Under the pieces are notes generated by a model. The model saw nothing but the letters and a program-made list of their open reading frames with translations. It was not told the DNA's origin and did not search any database. From contig JAHRBS010000006.1 of the NCBI GenBank assembly GCA_024305745.1, positions 1,552,501 to 1,616,500 of the forward strand: 64,000 bases of DNA. Reading direction: 5' to 3'. Origin of the DNA: Polyporus tsugae (lineage: Eukaryota; Basidiomycota; Agaricomycetes; Polyporales; Polyporaceae). Positions 1 to 11,425 of this stretch are shown one piece after another. Position 1 is the first letter of the stretch, and each line of letters opens with the position of its first letter. A program made the position numbers and the translations under genes.

Positions 1-1398
1 TCGATGGCACCCGCCCCTCTGGAACTCAACTGGCACCACTTGTATCGCAATCGGCAGGAACTTGACCGCCGCTGGTCCAACTACCCCAGTGCGGGTTTGA
101 GTGCGGACCTAAGCGACGACGCACCCATGGAGAAGGAGTTGCCGAGGGCTTACGAGCCCAAGGTCATGCGCATTGGCGGGCACAGCGACAGGTGCGTTTC
201 GTTGGCTCATCGGCAAATGTTTAACCCTTTAACCGACACCTTTCCCTTTCAGTGTATATTGCTTAGAGTTTGACTCGTCGCGCATTGTGACCGGCTCGCG
301 CGATCGGACGATCAAGGTATGGAGCCTGAAGACGGGCAAGTGCCTCGCGACGTTCGCTGGCCACCGCGGGAGTGTGCTCTGCCTCAAGTTCGACCGCGAC
401 TGGGACATTCTCGACGACGTCGCGAACGATATGGATATGAGCGTGCGCGCACGCACGCCGCGAAGGGGCTTCATGGTGAGCGGCTCGAGCGACTGCACCG
501 TCGCCGTGTGGGACCTGTACGCCCATCCGCCGGTCGTTCCCGGCGGGGACGCGCTGATCACGGGAGAGGTGCGGAAGGTGCTCCGGGCGCATGGGGGAGG
601 TGTGCTCGATCTGAGGATCGACGGGCAGTGGATCGTCAGCTGGTAAGTTACGTTTGAAGAGCGCTCTGTGAAGTGAAGTAACGGCTGATTACATTTGGGG
701 ATGCAGCTCGAAGGATGCTTTGATCAGAGTCTGGGATAGGAACACCCTCCAGCTGCACTGCACTTTAAATGGGCACGAGGGTCCTGTGAACGCAGTGGGC
801 TTGCAAGGCAACAGGGTGGTGAGCGCGAGTGGGGACGGGAAGATGATCCTTTGGGACGTCGCCAGTGGGCAGCGCATGAGGACGCTCGAGGGGCATGATC
901 GGGGTCTTGCTTGCATCGAATTCAAGGTGTGTGCGGCGTCGTCATCTTATTACGTGTCCACATTGTGTACTTATTGGCTGCTTTCCTCGCATGCAGGACA
1001 ATCTAATCGTGTCTGGCTCAAACGACTGCAAGATCAAGGTGTGGGACGCGAACACTGGCGTGTGCCTCCGCACGCTGACTGGCCACGACTACCTCGTCCG
1101 CGCGCTGTCGTTCGATCCGCGGAGCGGACGGCTCGTGAGCGGGAGCTACGACAAGACGGTCAAGGTGTGGGACCTGCACTCGGGCAAGATGTTGCGCGAG
1201 TTCCGCGGATGCCATGTGAGCCACATCTTCGACGTTAAGTTCGACCACTGTCGAATCGTAAGGTATGTGGGACATGGCTTTGCGAGATTGGTGGACATAA
1301 AGGGCTAATTGATACATGTGTTTTGCAGTACTTCGCACGACAGGAAGATCGTCGTGCTTGATTTCTCCGAGGGACTGGATACAACGCTTTTCGTCTGA
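1..1398 (+). CDS. F-box/WD40 repeat protein, 3' part
   Basis: This is the 3' part of an SCF-type substrate adaptor: WD40 repeats bind the target and an F-box, upstream of the window, would bind Skp1. Exons are <1-191, 253-642, 707-926, 997-1262 and 1329-1398, all with GT-AG introns, and the frame stays open to TGA at 1396. The visible protein begins with a linker typical after an F-box (NWHHLYRNRQELDRRW) and continues with about six or seven WD40 blades, seen as GSRDRTIKVW, GSSDCTVAVW, KDALIRVW, GDGKMILWD, GSNDCKIKVWD and GSYDKTVKVWD. It resembles the Met30/Pof1/Cdc4 class, but the target cannot be inferred. The first codon is in frame with upstream sequence, so the ATG at 4 is probably internal. 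Confidence 0.88.
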
Positions 1399-2866
1399 TC
1401 CCGATCTCGAAGACCGGAAGACCCTCGGTGACAGCCAACAGCTACCCTATCACGACCTAATGGATACACACCCTCATTTCACGACCGATACGTTCCGCCA
1501 TGTCCATTCTCATTCTTTCTCATTCCTTTCGTTTCTTTGTTCACCGTTGTCTTTTTCCGCGTCACACTGTTCTCGTACATACTCGTTCCCGTTTCCGTTT
1601 TCTCCGTTAATCATGAATCTGTTCCACTTTTTATGACCTATTCTCACTTCGCGCTACCCACGATACCCCCTGCATCGTCATCATCATCCCACACTGTCCT
1701 TATTTCCCGTTTATTATTTATGTACACCTTTACCGCCCACTGGATGAGGAGAGTGTTGTCTGTAGGATTGATCTGTATTCCGCTATATGGTGTACCATTA
1801 TCGCCCCGTCCACATGAGTCCTTTGCGAATGAGTCTCTGCATTCTGACGTTGTCAACCACGTTTAGTTTGATCCCCACGGTTTTTTTAATACATTCGCGA
1901 CTATACTGGGGCCCTTTTTGTTGGTCTGCCACACTATGTACAGTACGATCAGCGATCCCCCAGGAACCTGGAACAGTGGTGGTTCAGTAGATGCGCTCAT
2001 CGATTTAAAACTAAGATCCAGCCCTCCCCGGTACCTCCACTCCACCTTGTTCGTATCCGTTTGAACCAACTTTTTGCACATCCACGCAACACGCGGACGA
2101 TGCATAGGTCGGCAGGAGACTAGCTTCCTAAATGCCTCACCTACATCATAAGGGTCGCTTTCAGGTGGCATCTTGAGAGGCCCAAGGCCATTTGCAAGCT
2201 GAGGTGGTCGAGCGAGCGCCGAGCCCGTGATCCTAGGCTGGATGCCACGCATCGCGCGCGGCGCCGTTGATAACGGGGCCCGATCGCGAAGACGTCCGAT
2301 TGCCAAAGATTGCCATCGGACGTCGACGACTCCTCGTTAACGTCGCTTCTGCCGGGATGGCGTAAGAACTTCGCTCCAGCTTGATAGAAATCCTCGGTTG
2401 TCTTTGGTTGTCTGGCTTCTGGATTGCCCTTGATGATCACTGCGTCGCGGCGTTCTCTGGCGTTCTGGCGTAAACATCTCCCAGCTTCTTCGAGTTTGTG
2501 CCTGTTACGCGCGCAGAGCCGCGGAGCCCATGCTTGAACTACCCGGATCATGTGAAGCTGCTGTTGGAGCCTTGAGGTCTCAGTACTAGTGAACGGGTGT
2601 AGCCCGTGGGGACGCGAGTTGCGCCGTTGGCGAGCGATTCTATACATACATATATGAGTCCGTGCTCCCACCGTTTGTCTGCGTGACCACTGACCTCTAT
2701 CGCAGTGCGCACCCAATCCCGCCCGGACTCCCGCTCCCCGCCTGTGCTTCTGAGCCCTATCTCGTTCCTTCATCCCAACTTGGGCGTACTGCAGGACACA
2801 GGAGCTACGACTTCGACTCACCTCAATACCCTAGATTCTAGAGCCTCCACTAGACACTACGCACGA
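1399..2866. other. Intergenic, no supported gene
   Basis: This stretch holds the 3' flank of the WD40 gene and the promoter of the first acyl-CoA synthetase. Open frames on the minus strand (1863-2306 and 2141-2821) have no recognisable domain and no splice structure that extends them. I see no RNA gene or repeat. Confidence 0.5.
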
Positions 2867-5608
2867 ATGTCGGACATCCATGCAGACGGCGAGCCCGTCC
2901 CAATCATCCCGGACGACATCACCATCCCCCAGTTCATCCTCGATGTTCACCACCCCGCGCGGCCGATCCTCAAGACGCCGCAACCGTGGTGCATTGACGA
3001 GCTGTCGGGCCGCGAGGTCGGCTCGGACGAGGTGAGTACTCTCCCATCTAAATCCGACAGATGGACCCGAAGCGCGCGCGATCGCGGCGGAGGACGGGCA
3101 ACACGGCAGACTTGGAGCTGAGCTGAGGGCGCGCGTTTCATGCACCACGTAGCTGCGGGCACGGACGTTTGGGCTGGCGAACGCGCTGAAGCTGCGTTGG
3201 AATATCGGTGCGTCTGCCGCCTGTGGCTGCGACGTGTGTGCGTCTGGTCTGACACGCGCGAACCTTGTCAAGGGGAGGACGACGTCGGTACGCCATGGCA
3301 CGATTCTTTGCTCGGGGTTTGCGGAGGATGACACAGCGCGCGGCCCATTCTTGCAGTCTGTATCTTTGGTCCCAATCACATCGGTGCGTTCACCCACGTT
3401 CACTGCGAATGCGGCTCTTGTGCGCGGACTGGACGTGGAGAGGCGGTCGATCCGCCCCCGATGCGCGTGCTTGCAAAGCGGTTTCTCTTGTGGCGTCCCA
3501 CCAAGAACGGAAGCTGACGATGATACCTTATCCGTGCAGATTACCCAGTGGCAATCTGGTATGCGTCAACAGCCTCTGTCCTAATCATCCGGTCTAACCA
3601 TACCGACGTCTCTTGCGCAGGGCCGTCCACAGATTAGGTGCCATCGTGTCGTGAGTGTCCGAGCTTTGTTGGCCATTTCACCGCGGACTCACGCACCACC
3701 CGACCAGCGGCGCCAACCCCGCCTACACCGCGGACGAACTCGAATACCAACTTGAGGCAACGAAGGCGCGCATTCTCATCTCGCATGCAGGCTCGCTGCC
3801 TGTCGCTCTTGTGGCGGCGCAGAAGGCGGGCATCCCACATGATCGCGTGGTCGTCTTCGACGAAGCCCCCAGTGCGAAGAACGTGACCGTGCACACGCTC
3901 GTTGAAGAGGGTCTCGCCCAGCCGCAAGCGTTCGTGGAGCGCAGGCTCGCGCCCGGAGAGGGCAGGAGGAAGCTGGCATTCTTGAGCTTTAGCAGCGGAA
4001 CGACAGGCCGGCCGAAGGTAAAACTGAGACTCACTTATAGGACTTGATGCAAGGATGCTGACGCGATGCGTTTGAGGCTGTTATGATCCCTCACTATGCA
4101 CTCCTCGCGAATGTGATCCAGATGGCCCATTACATGGGTGTCAAGGACGAGACTAGACCGAAGGAGATGCAGCGGTACCTGCCGGGCAGCAAGAGTCTCG
4201 CAAGTAAGTCTTTGGAGAAGTCGTCTGTCAAATTGGGATGGTGATTTACGATTGGCCGACATTCTAGTTCTACCGTTTTACCGTAAGTCAATATTCACAG
4301 ATAAGGAGAAAGCAGCACACTAATACCGTCTCCGCAGACATATATGGCCTCGTCGTAGTGATGCATTTCCACCTCTTCATTGGAGTGAGTGAGCACTTGG
4401 GCTCGTTGCGAAATTGAAGACGCCTGATGTACTGCTTCGCAGACGACGATGGTAGTTGTCCAGAAGTTCAATTTTGAGCAGATGCTTAACAGCATCCAAC
4501 GATACCGCATCACGCACCTCTGGTACGCTCCCTTCGCATCCCTACATCCTTGCCGAGCCTCCTCTGAACCACGTCCGCACCATCCTAGCCTTGTCCCACC
4601 CATGATCGTCCTCCTCTGCAAGCATCCAGCAGTGAAGAAGTACGACCTCAGCTCGATCCGCATGCTCATGAGCGGCGCCGCGCCCTTGAGCTCCGAGCTC
4701 ACGACCCAGCTCGACTCCGTCCTCCCCGACTGCTGGATCGGCCAGGCGTACGGCATGACTGAGACCTGCACGGCCGTAACGTTCCCCCCCAACGATCGTC
4801 GCCTCGGCTCGCTCGGCAGCGGGGGGGTGCTTCTGCCGGGATGCATCGCGCGCGTTGTCAAGCCCGACGGGTCGCTCGCGGGAATCGGGGAGCGCGGCGA
4901 GTTGATCATCACGGGCCCGAGCATGGCGCTTGGGTACCTCAACAACAAGGAAGCGTGAGTGACCCCGCCTAAACGCTCGTCGTCCCAATCAGACGCTGAA
5001 TACGCGATCCCATGCTTAGTACGGAAGAAACGTTCCTCGACGGCTGGGTGCGCACCGGGGATGAGGTCTACTTCAACGAGCGCAAGGAAATCTTCGTCGT
5101 CGACCGCATCAAAGAGCTCATCAAGGTCCGCGGCTTCCAAGTGCCGCCCGCGGAGCTGGAGGGCCACCTGCTCGACCACCCGGACGTCGGCGACGTCTGC
5201 GTCGTCGGCCTCCCCGACGAGTATTCCGGCGAGCTTCCGCTCGCGTTCGTCGTGCCCAGCGAGAGTGCGCTCGCCCGGACGAAGGACGGAAAGGGGGAAG
5301 GAGGGATCAAGGACGCGATTATGAAGGTGGGTGCACGCGTGGCCGTGGGGCACATCCGGCTTTGCCTTTCATCCTGCGTTTCTGTTGCGTTGTTTCTGGG
5401 TGGGGGCGCGCGTTAACGTCTATCCTGATGATAGCATGTGGCGGATCACAAGGTTAACTACAAACACCTAGCCGCCGTCGAGTTCATTGAAGCGATCCCG
5501 AAAAACCCGAGTGGCAAGCTCCTCCGGCGGTTCCTGCGTGACCGCGCGAAAGAGCTTCGGGACACCGGCAAGCTGGTCCTCCCGGTCCGTGCGAAGGCGA
5601 AGCTCTGA
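2867..5608 (+). CDS. Acyl-CoA synthetase, 4-coumarate-CoA-ligase-like (copy 1)
   Basis: A 578-residue adenylate-forming enzyme (ANL superfamily) that would convert an aromatic or fatty carboxylic acid, ATP and CoA to acyl-CoA, AMP and PPi. Exons: 2867-3031, 3153-3207, 3273-3287, 3357-3383, 3540-3558, 3621-3650, 3708-4017, 4077-4203, 4268-4282, 4338-4384, 4443-4522, 4589-4954, 5020-5326, 5435-5608; several are only 15-30 nt. Visible motifs are the ATP loop [24 protein letters not shown], the hinge [14 protein letters not shown] and the C-terminal catalytic lysine in [11 protein letters not shown]. The protein ends in AKL, a canonical-type PTS1, so a peroxisomal location is likely (inference). 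It is a tandem paralogue of the next gene, sharing eleven intron positions. The true substrate is not predictable from sequence. Confidence 0.9.
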
Positions 5609-6735
5609 GCGGGTACATTCGGGTCTGGATGTCTTGGTAATGTGAGTGCGTGGTCCTCATAATTTGTTGAGCGAGGACTCACACCTTCTCCGACGGTGAT
5701 AATTTAGGTTGGTGGCGAAGGGTATTGTGTGGATGTACTTTGGAGTCTAGACGTCGTGTCTCTTCTTTTTGGAACTCGCTCTGTCAAAGCAGTTGCGGGC
5801 CCTGCATTAGCACGCTTCAAATTCACATCTTGCTCAAGCCCACAGAAACGCTCACTTGATTTACAACGCCTAGACCGTCAAACAAACTTTCTGATTGGGT
5901 TTGGACAGCCCTAGGCGGTAAATGTCCATTATATCTGAGGTGGTACCATGTTGCTCTAGTTCTTGGTATCAGACGATGATGGCTACTCTCAGTCTGCGGG
6001 GGATTACACACATCACATTACTGAGCATTATTTCAACGCCTTGTGGCACGGGGAATTGAATATGCGGGGAACTTGGGGTCAGACTGGGGACGTGAGGAGT
6101 TTATTGCCTAAAAAATCAGATATGCGTCTTCCTTGTGACCAACGAGTGCCCTTTGACAAATCAGTTCCGCTTGCATCGAGATTCGATTTCGTAACCTGGA
6201 ATAGAATTGCCTTTCAAGAGGAAGTCAATGCATACCCGACTGCGTTGCGTTGCAGACTTATAATTACTTAGGAGGTGCGCAAATGACCTCAACAACTTGA
6301 AGCCCCGAGGATTCAAATAAAGTAGGTATGAATTGGGGCAAGCTGGTTGATGAGATGACGTTGTTAACGAAGTTGACAGTGTGTCATGTGAATGCCATGC
6401 AGCAGTTGGTGGAATCGGAACTAGCATCGTTGGCGTCTCCCGCGTGATGTTCATGGTCGCAGAAGCCACGATCGGGGCGGGAAAAGCCTGCATATAATAA
6501 GGATGAGCATTCGTCGGAAGAATGTGTTGCTTAATCATACCCACAGAGCGCGACCGCCCACGGTGTTAGAACGACGGCCTACGAACGGCGGTAATATTAC
6601 CGGCACTCACCCACGACGCTCCTGAGGCCTCGGATCTTGTCGATTCATCCGGCCGACCTCGACTGAAGGACTTGACTGACTTCCTGCGCGACCCGCAAAC
6701 CCGCAACGACCTGGTCTGGCCTGGACGCAATCGAC
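5609..6735. other. Intergenic between tandem acyl-CoA synthetases
   Basis: About 1.1 kb with only short unrelated open frames. It must hold the terminator of copy 1 and the promoter of copy 2. I see no gene or repeat. Confidence 0.5.
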
Positions 6736-9332
6736 ATGGCACACAACATCCCAACCATTTACGGGGACGGCGGCCCGCTCGCCCATATCCCCGACGACGT
6801 GACAATTCCACAGTTCTTCTTCGACCAGCACCACGAGCTAGGAGGCGAAGCGCTACACCTGCGAAACCCAACGTACTTCGTCGACGATGCGACTGGACGG
6901 CACATAACTGGAGACGAGGTACTATATGCGCTCACCTGCATGAATTCGCACGCATGCGACAGACTGTGCTGACGGGGGCGAGTTAGGTGCGCGCACGAGT
7001 GTTTGGATTGGCGAACTCGCTTCACATACGGTGGGGAATCGGTGAGCAGCATTCATGGTAGTGGTCAGGGTGCAAGAAGAGGATGTGCTGACTGGAGAGC
7101 AAATACGGACGTAAAGGGAGCGGTGACGTCGGTGAGCACTGTTTCCTGCCCCTGATCTGGCCCCGCCGCGACTTCCCTGCGCTCATCCCGCTCTCGCCCA
7201 GTCTGCGTCTATGGTCCCAACCACGTCGGTGAGTCCATCCTCCTCGCGTACCGCATGCCGTGAACTCGTCTGACCTCGCCAACAGACTATCCTACGGTAA
7301 TCTGGTGAGCTCGAACGCGCTACGCTGGTTGATGAGCATCGCTGATTGGTCGCGTGTCGGGCGTGCAGGGCAACTAACCGGGTCGGAGGCATCGTCACGT
7401 ACGTCAGACCCTCTTCTCTTCTCTCCCCCATCCATCGAACCCAATCTCTATCTCCTCCCTGCTGCTTCCCCGATTCAGCGGCGCCAACCCCGCATATACG
7501 GCCGAGGAGCTCGTCTACCAGATCAAGACAGCAAAGGCTACCGTCCTCTTCCTCCACCCCGACTCCCTCAAGGTCGGCCTCGAAGCTGCGCGCAAGGCGG
7601 GCATCCGCGATGACCGCATCATCCTCTTCGACCCCGTCTCCGGCGATCACCATGTCACCCTCGGCGATCTCGTCAAGGAAGGCCTCATCCAGCCCAAGCG
7701 CTACGTTGAGCCCCGCCTCAAGCCGGGAGAGGGCAAGACCAGGATCGCGCTGCTCTTTTTCTCCAGTGGGACGACGGGGCGGCCAAAGGCGGTCATGATC
7801 CCGCACTACGCAGTCATTGCGAACTGCGTGCAGATGAAGCAGTATGTGAACACGAGGGACGCGGTGCTGCCGAACGACCAGAAGATTTATGGGGCAGGGG
7901 ATGTTGGGCTGGGAGGTATGTTTTTGCTTGAAGCTTTTGCCTTGAACCGTGTAATATTCAGTTCCTTTATCGCCCAGTGCTGCCGTGGTACCGTGCGTGT
8001 GATTTGAAGCACTTGCGTTCGGACAATACTTGACGCATCGGGACTACATGCAGACATCTATGGCATCGTGGTCGGCTTGCATTTCTTCCTGTTCTGCGGG
8101 GTATGTTTCCTTGTCTGCATTGCGTTCAACGGCCCTTCATTCACGGGACTACCAGATGACCCTCGTCATTGTGTCGAAGTTCAACTTCGAGAACATGCTG
8201 AAATCTGTCCAGCGTTACAAAATTACTCATCTTACGTGAGTTCAGCCCGTATCCTCGCCAGCTACCTTTCTTTTTTTATCCGAGTGAACTGCAGCCTTGT
8301 CCCGCCAATGGTCGTGCTGCTCTGTAAGGTATGTTCTTCAGTCTCCGATTCGACAGAATCCAGTTGATGGCCCCCTTCCCTAGCATCCAGCAGTGAAGAA
8401 CTACGACCTGAGCAGCGTCAAGCTCATGACCTCTGGCGCGGCGCCGCTCTCTGCCGAGCTCACGCACCAGGTCGCCAAAGTACTGAAGAACTCGCGGATC
8501 GGCCAGGGCTACGGCATGACCGAGACCTGCACCACCTTCTCCTTCCCCCAGCTCGACATGCGCATCGGCACCCCAGGGTCGGCTGGCCGCCTCATCCCCG
8601 GTACCGCGTGCCGCATCATTAAGACAGACGGCTCGTGGGGCGGAATCAACGAGACGGGCCACCTGATCGTTACGGGCCCGAGCATGGCTATCGGGTATCT
8701 GGACAACCCGGAGGCAACGGCGGAGACGTTCAAGGATGGCTGGGTGTACACCGGGGACGAGGGGTATGTCAACGAGAAGAAGGAGCTATTTATCATCGAT
8801 CGTATCAAGGTGCGTCTCGCGGGGTTCTCGTTGGGTGGGCATCGCATTCATGTGGCATGTTGTTGGTGTGCAGGAGCTCATCAAGGTACGCGGGTTCCAA
8901 GTCGCGCCTGCGGAGCTGGAGGGCCACCTGCTCGACCACCCCGACATCGCGGACGTGTGTGTCGTGGCTGCTCCGGACGAGTACAGCGGGGAGCTGCCGT
9001 TCGCGTTCGTCGTGCTGCACGAGCAGGTGCACAAGCGGGTCGCGAAGAGCCCGAAGGATGAGGAGCGTGTCAGGCAGGCTATCCTCAAGGTGCGTGCGCT
9101 CGTGCTTGTCTTGAGGAACGAGAACTCTATTTGACGTCCGTTGCAGCACGTCTCGGACCACAAGACGCAGTACAAGTGGCTGGCGGGCATTCAGTTCGTC
9201 GACGCGGTGCCGAAGAACCCGAGCGGGAAGCTGCTGCGGCGTTTGGTCCGGGACCAGCTGAAGGAGGCCATCAATCAGGGCAGGATCAAACTCGTCCAGC
9301 CTGGCGCGAAGAAAGAGCGGGTTAAGCTTTAA
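6736..9332 (+). CDS. Acyl-CoA synthetase, 4-coumarate-CoA-ligase-like (copy 2)
   Basis: A 589-residue paralogue of the preceding gene. Exons: 6736-6918, 6987-7041, 7117-7131, 7202-7228, 7286-7304, 7369-7398, 7479-7915, 7978-7992, 8054-8100, 8156-8235, 8295-8328, 8384-8809, 8874-9089, 9147-9332. The ATP loop [38 protein letters not shown] and the lysine of [11 protein letters not shown] are all present, so it should be active. Compared with copy 1 it lacks the introns after PK (ATP loop) and after the EA of the core, and has extra introns after LCK and DRIK. The C-terminus is VKL, a weak PTS1 variant, so localisation may differ from copy 1. The start ATG is matched by the copy 1 N-terminus (shared IPDD.TIPQF). 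Confidence 0.9.
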
Positions 9333-9650
9333 ATGCAGGGTTTTTAGAGGACTTGGATGCTTCTTCGATCCGGCGGGATGTCTTCTCTGTACCCACAATT
9401 TAGATGCTATTAAGTACCTCAAAGTATGTATGTATGTACGCACAGTCATGAAAACTGAGAGCAGATGCAACAAGTCTGTTCAAGCCGCACCGGTGCAAGG
9501 TGCATGAGCTTGGCATCATAAACAAACAAGACGCTGAGAACTTCGGTTATTTGTATACCACAGCTTTGCCGCTTCACTATGCCCCACCCAGCTGTTCCTC
9601 TCTTCCGACCTCGCCACTGTACATTCAACCAAAGACGACTACAAAGCCCG
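9333..9650. other. Convergent intergenic spacer
   Basis: A short gap between convergent genes holding both 3' flanks. No feature is recognised. Confidence 0.4.
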
Positions 9651-11176
9651 CTAGTAATCGTTAAGATGACTGGTTCTCCATGGCCACATTCCGACGGATC
9701 TGCTCCCATCGCTCCGCCTGTTCTTGACCATAGCGAAGGCACACCTAACATCTTGCCTTCCATGACTGAGATGCTCCTGATAGTCCGCGCTGGTCGTATT
9801 ATGGTCGATACTAGCGAAAAGTCCCTGCAGGGGCAGCTGCCCAGCACAGAACCTCGTCTCGAGGCCAATGTTGATATCTCGTGCGAGGTACTGCATCATG
9901 TTAGGGTCCTCTGCCCACTGGGGCAACTCTATCCCGGATGCAACGGGAAGAAACAGACTGTCCATGAGGGTGACTCCCTCCGAAACAGAGTGCCATAACA
10001 AATGCGGAACTGCATATGCAAGATTGCGAAGTGGCCCCGTCGAAGTAGGAAGATAGCCTGCTCAGCGTCGAGGACGGCAGAAGGCATGAACGCGTCGTCT
10101 CTGACCTGCACGGTACGATGAGGGTTTATGGGGGGGCGTCAGGGCGAGAGGATACACACCGACTTCGTGACTGTTTAAGTTCTTGATGAACAAGCGTGGG
10201 CGATTGGTGAATGGGTTATGCGCAGGGCCACACCTCGCAATACCGGTGCTGAGAGCGAGCCACGGTTTAGAGAAGAGAACCGACGTTATAAGACCGGTCC
10301 AAAGCGTGGGAGGCGCACCTCTCGTCGAGTAGGCAATAGTCCACAATTCGCAGATATCTGGACATCATCTTGTCGGTGTGTTCCGAGATGCAATGGACGA
10401 CCGTGCGAGCAGCGAAGACCATTACCGGTTCCCTAGCCTGACTGCGATTCTGCACAAGGATCTGCACGGTCAGAAGGTGGTTGGCGTGCGCCTTGTACTC
10501 CGTTGTAGTGCTCGGGTCTTCCTGGTACAGCCTTCGGCGTTCCTCGATTTCGAAAGCACTCGTTGACGGCCGCATGGGGAGCATTACGGGTTGAAGTCTG
10601 CCATGGTAAGAAATGTTAGGTGATTGTGGATAGTTACCGTTAGTGCAACCGCATCGAGCTCACTGGCAGTGAATTGGCTCGTCCAGAGACACCCGCATGC
10701 CGAGACCTTCGTGATGATCATGTCCGAAGATGGGGTGTGGCGCATACGGTTGATCACGAAGTCGTTCCGTCATTAAAAAGGCGGTAATGGGGGGGGGGGG
10801 GGGGGGGTGCTTAAAGTCCTGGCAGTCTTGCTTGTGGCCATTTCTGTAGTGGCCGATTTGGCAGCTTCTATCGCAGTAGCGCATGGACCTACAACCAACA
10901 AAACGGGGTGAGGAAAATGATACAGACGGTTTTCACGAACTTGCAGACCAAACAACCGGGTAAGCTTACCTCGCTGATTTTGCCACAGTAACTGCACTGG
11001 TGACGAAGAGCGTGTCTGTCTCGCCTCTCGCAAGCAATCAGTCTACGTCGGAACCAGTATTCACGAAACCAATAGTCTAGATCGTCTGGCAATTCTAGGA
11101 GATCCCAAGGGCTGTAGATCGATCGGAGCGTGCTGCCAGCGGAAGTGTGCGAAGACTTCCGAAACTGGCAAACGGC
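9651..11176 (-). CDS. MYND-type zinc-finger protein (5' exon unresolved)
   Basis: Minus-strand exons 11176-10941, 10888-10664, 10597-10319, 10248-10160 and 10057-9651 give 411 in-frame residues. The MYND finger reads CSYCGK...GCLVCK across an intron into MRYCDRSCQIGHYRNGHKQDC, with the expected spaced Cys pairs and final His/Cys; MYND fingers mediate protein-protein contacts. The rest of the protein is a fungal C-terminal region of unknown role. The finger is followed by a run of six prolines encoded by 19 C (minus strand). The model opens at an acceptor at 11176 because no in-frame Met occurs before it; a first exon probably lies in 11180-11400, in the divergent promoter shared with the F-box gene. 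The first intron uses a slightly unusual GTTCGT donor. Confidence 0.65.
10789..10807. repeat. 19-base G homopolymer inside a coding exon
   Basis: Nineteen consecutive G on the plus strand, read as C in the MYND gene, where it encodes the polyproline run. A change by a number of bases not divisible by three would frameshift everything after the zinc finger. Confidence 0.95.
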
Positions 11177-11425
11177 CTAGACGGGCCGGTCGGATGTGAG
11201 CGTCTTTGTGCTTAGTCACACTACGGATCTTGGACTCCGGAGTCCGGCCAGTGCGGGACTCCTGCCAGTCCCGTAATACAGTACTAACAAGAGTCGTGTG
11301 GCACCTCACCCTTGTCTCTGGCCACCTATAGACTACAGCCGCCAAACGCTCAGATTCTGCCTAAGTTTCTCTCTATGACTCTTCATGGAAGCTGACCGTG
11401 TTGACCATCGTCCCAGCAAGTCACC

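Noticed and set aside
1863..2821. Two overlapping minus-strand open frames of 147 and 226 codons upstream of the first synthetase
   Set aside because: No domain, no joinable exons, and composition like untranslated flank; they overlap each other in different frames.
2867..9332. A secondary-metabolite gene cluster around the acyl-CoA synthetases
   Set aside because: Neighbours are a WD40 and a MYND protein; no polyketide synthase, terpene cyclase, P450 or transporter is present.
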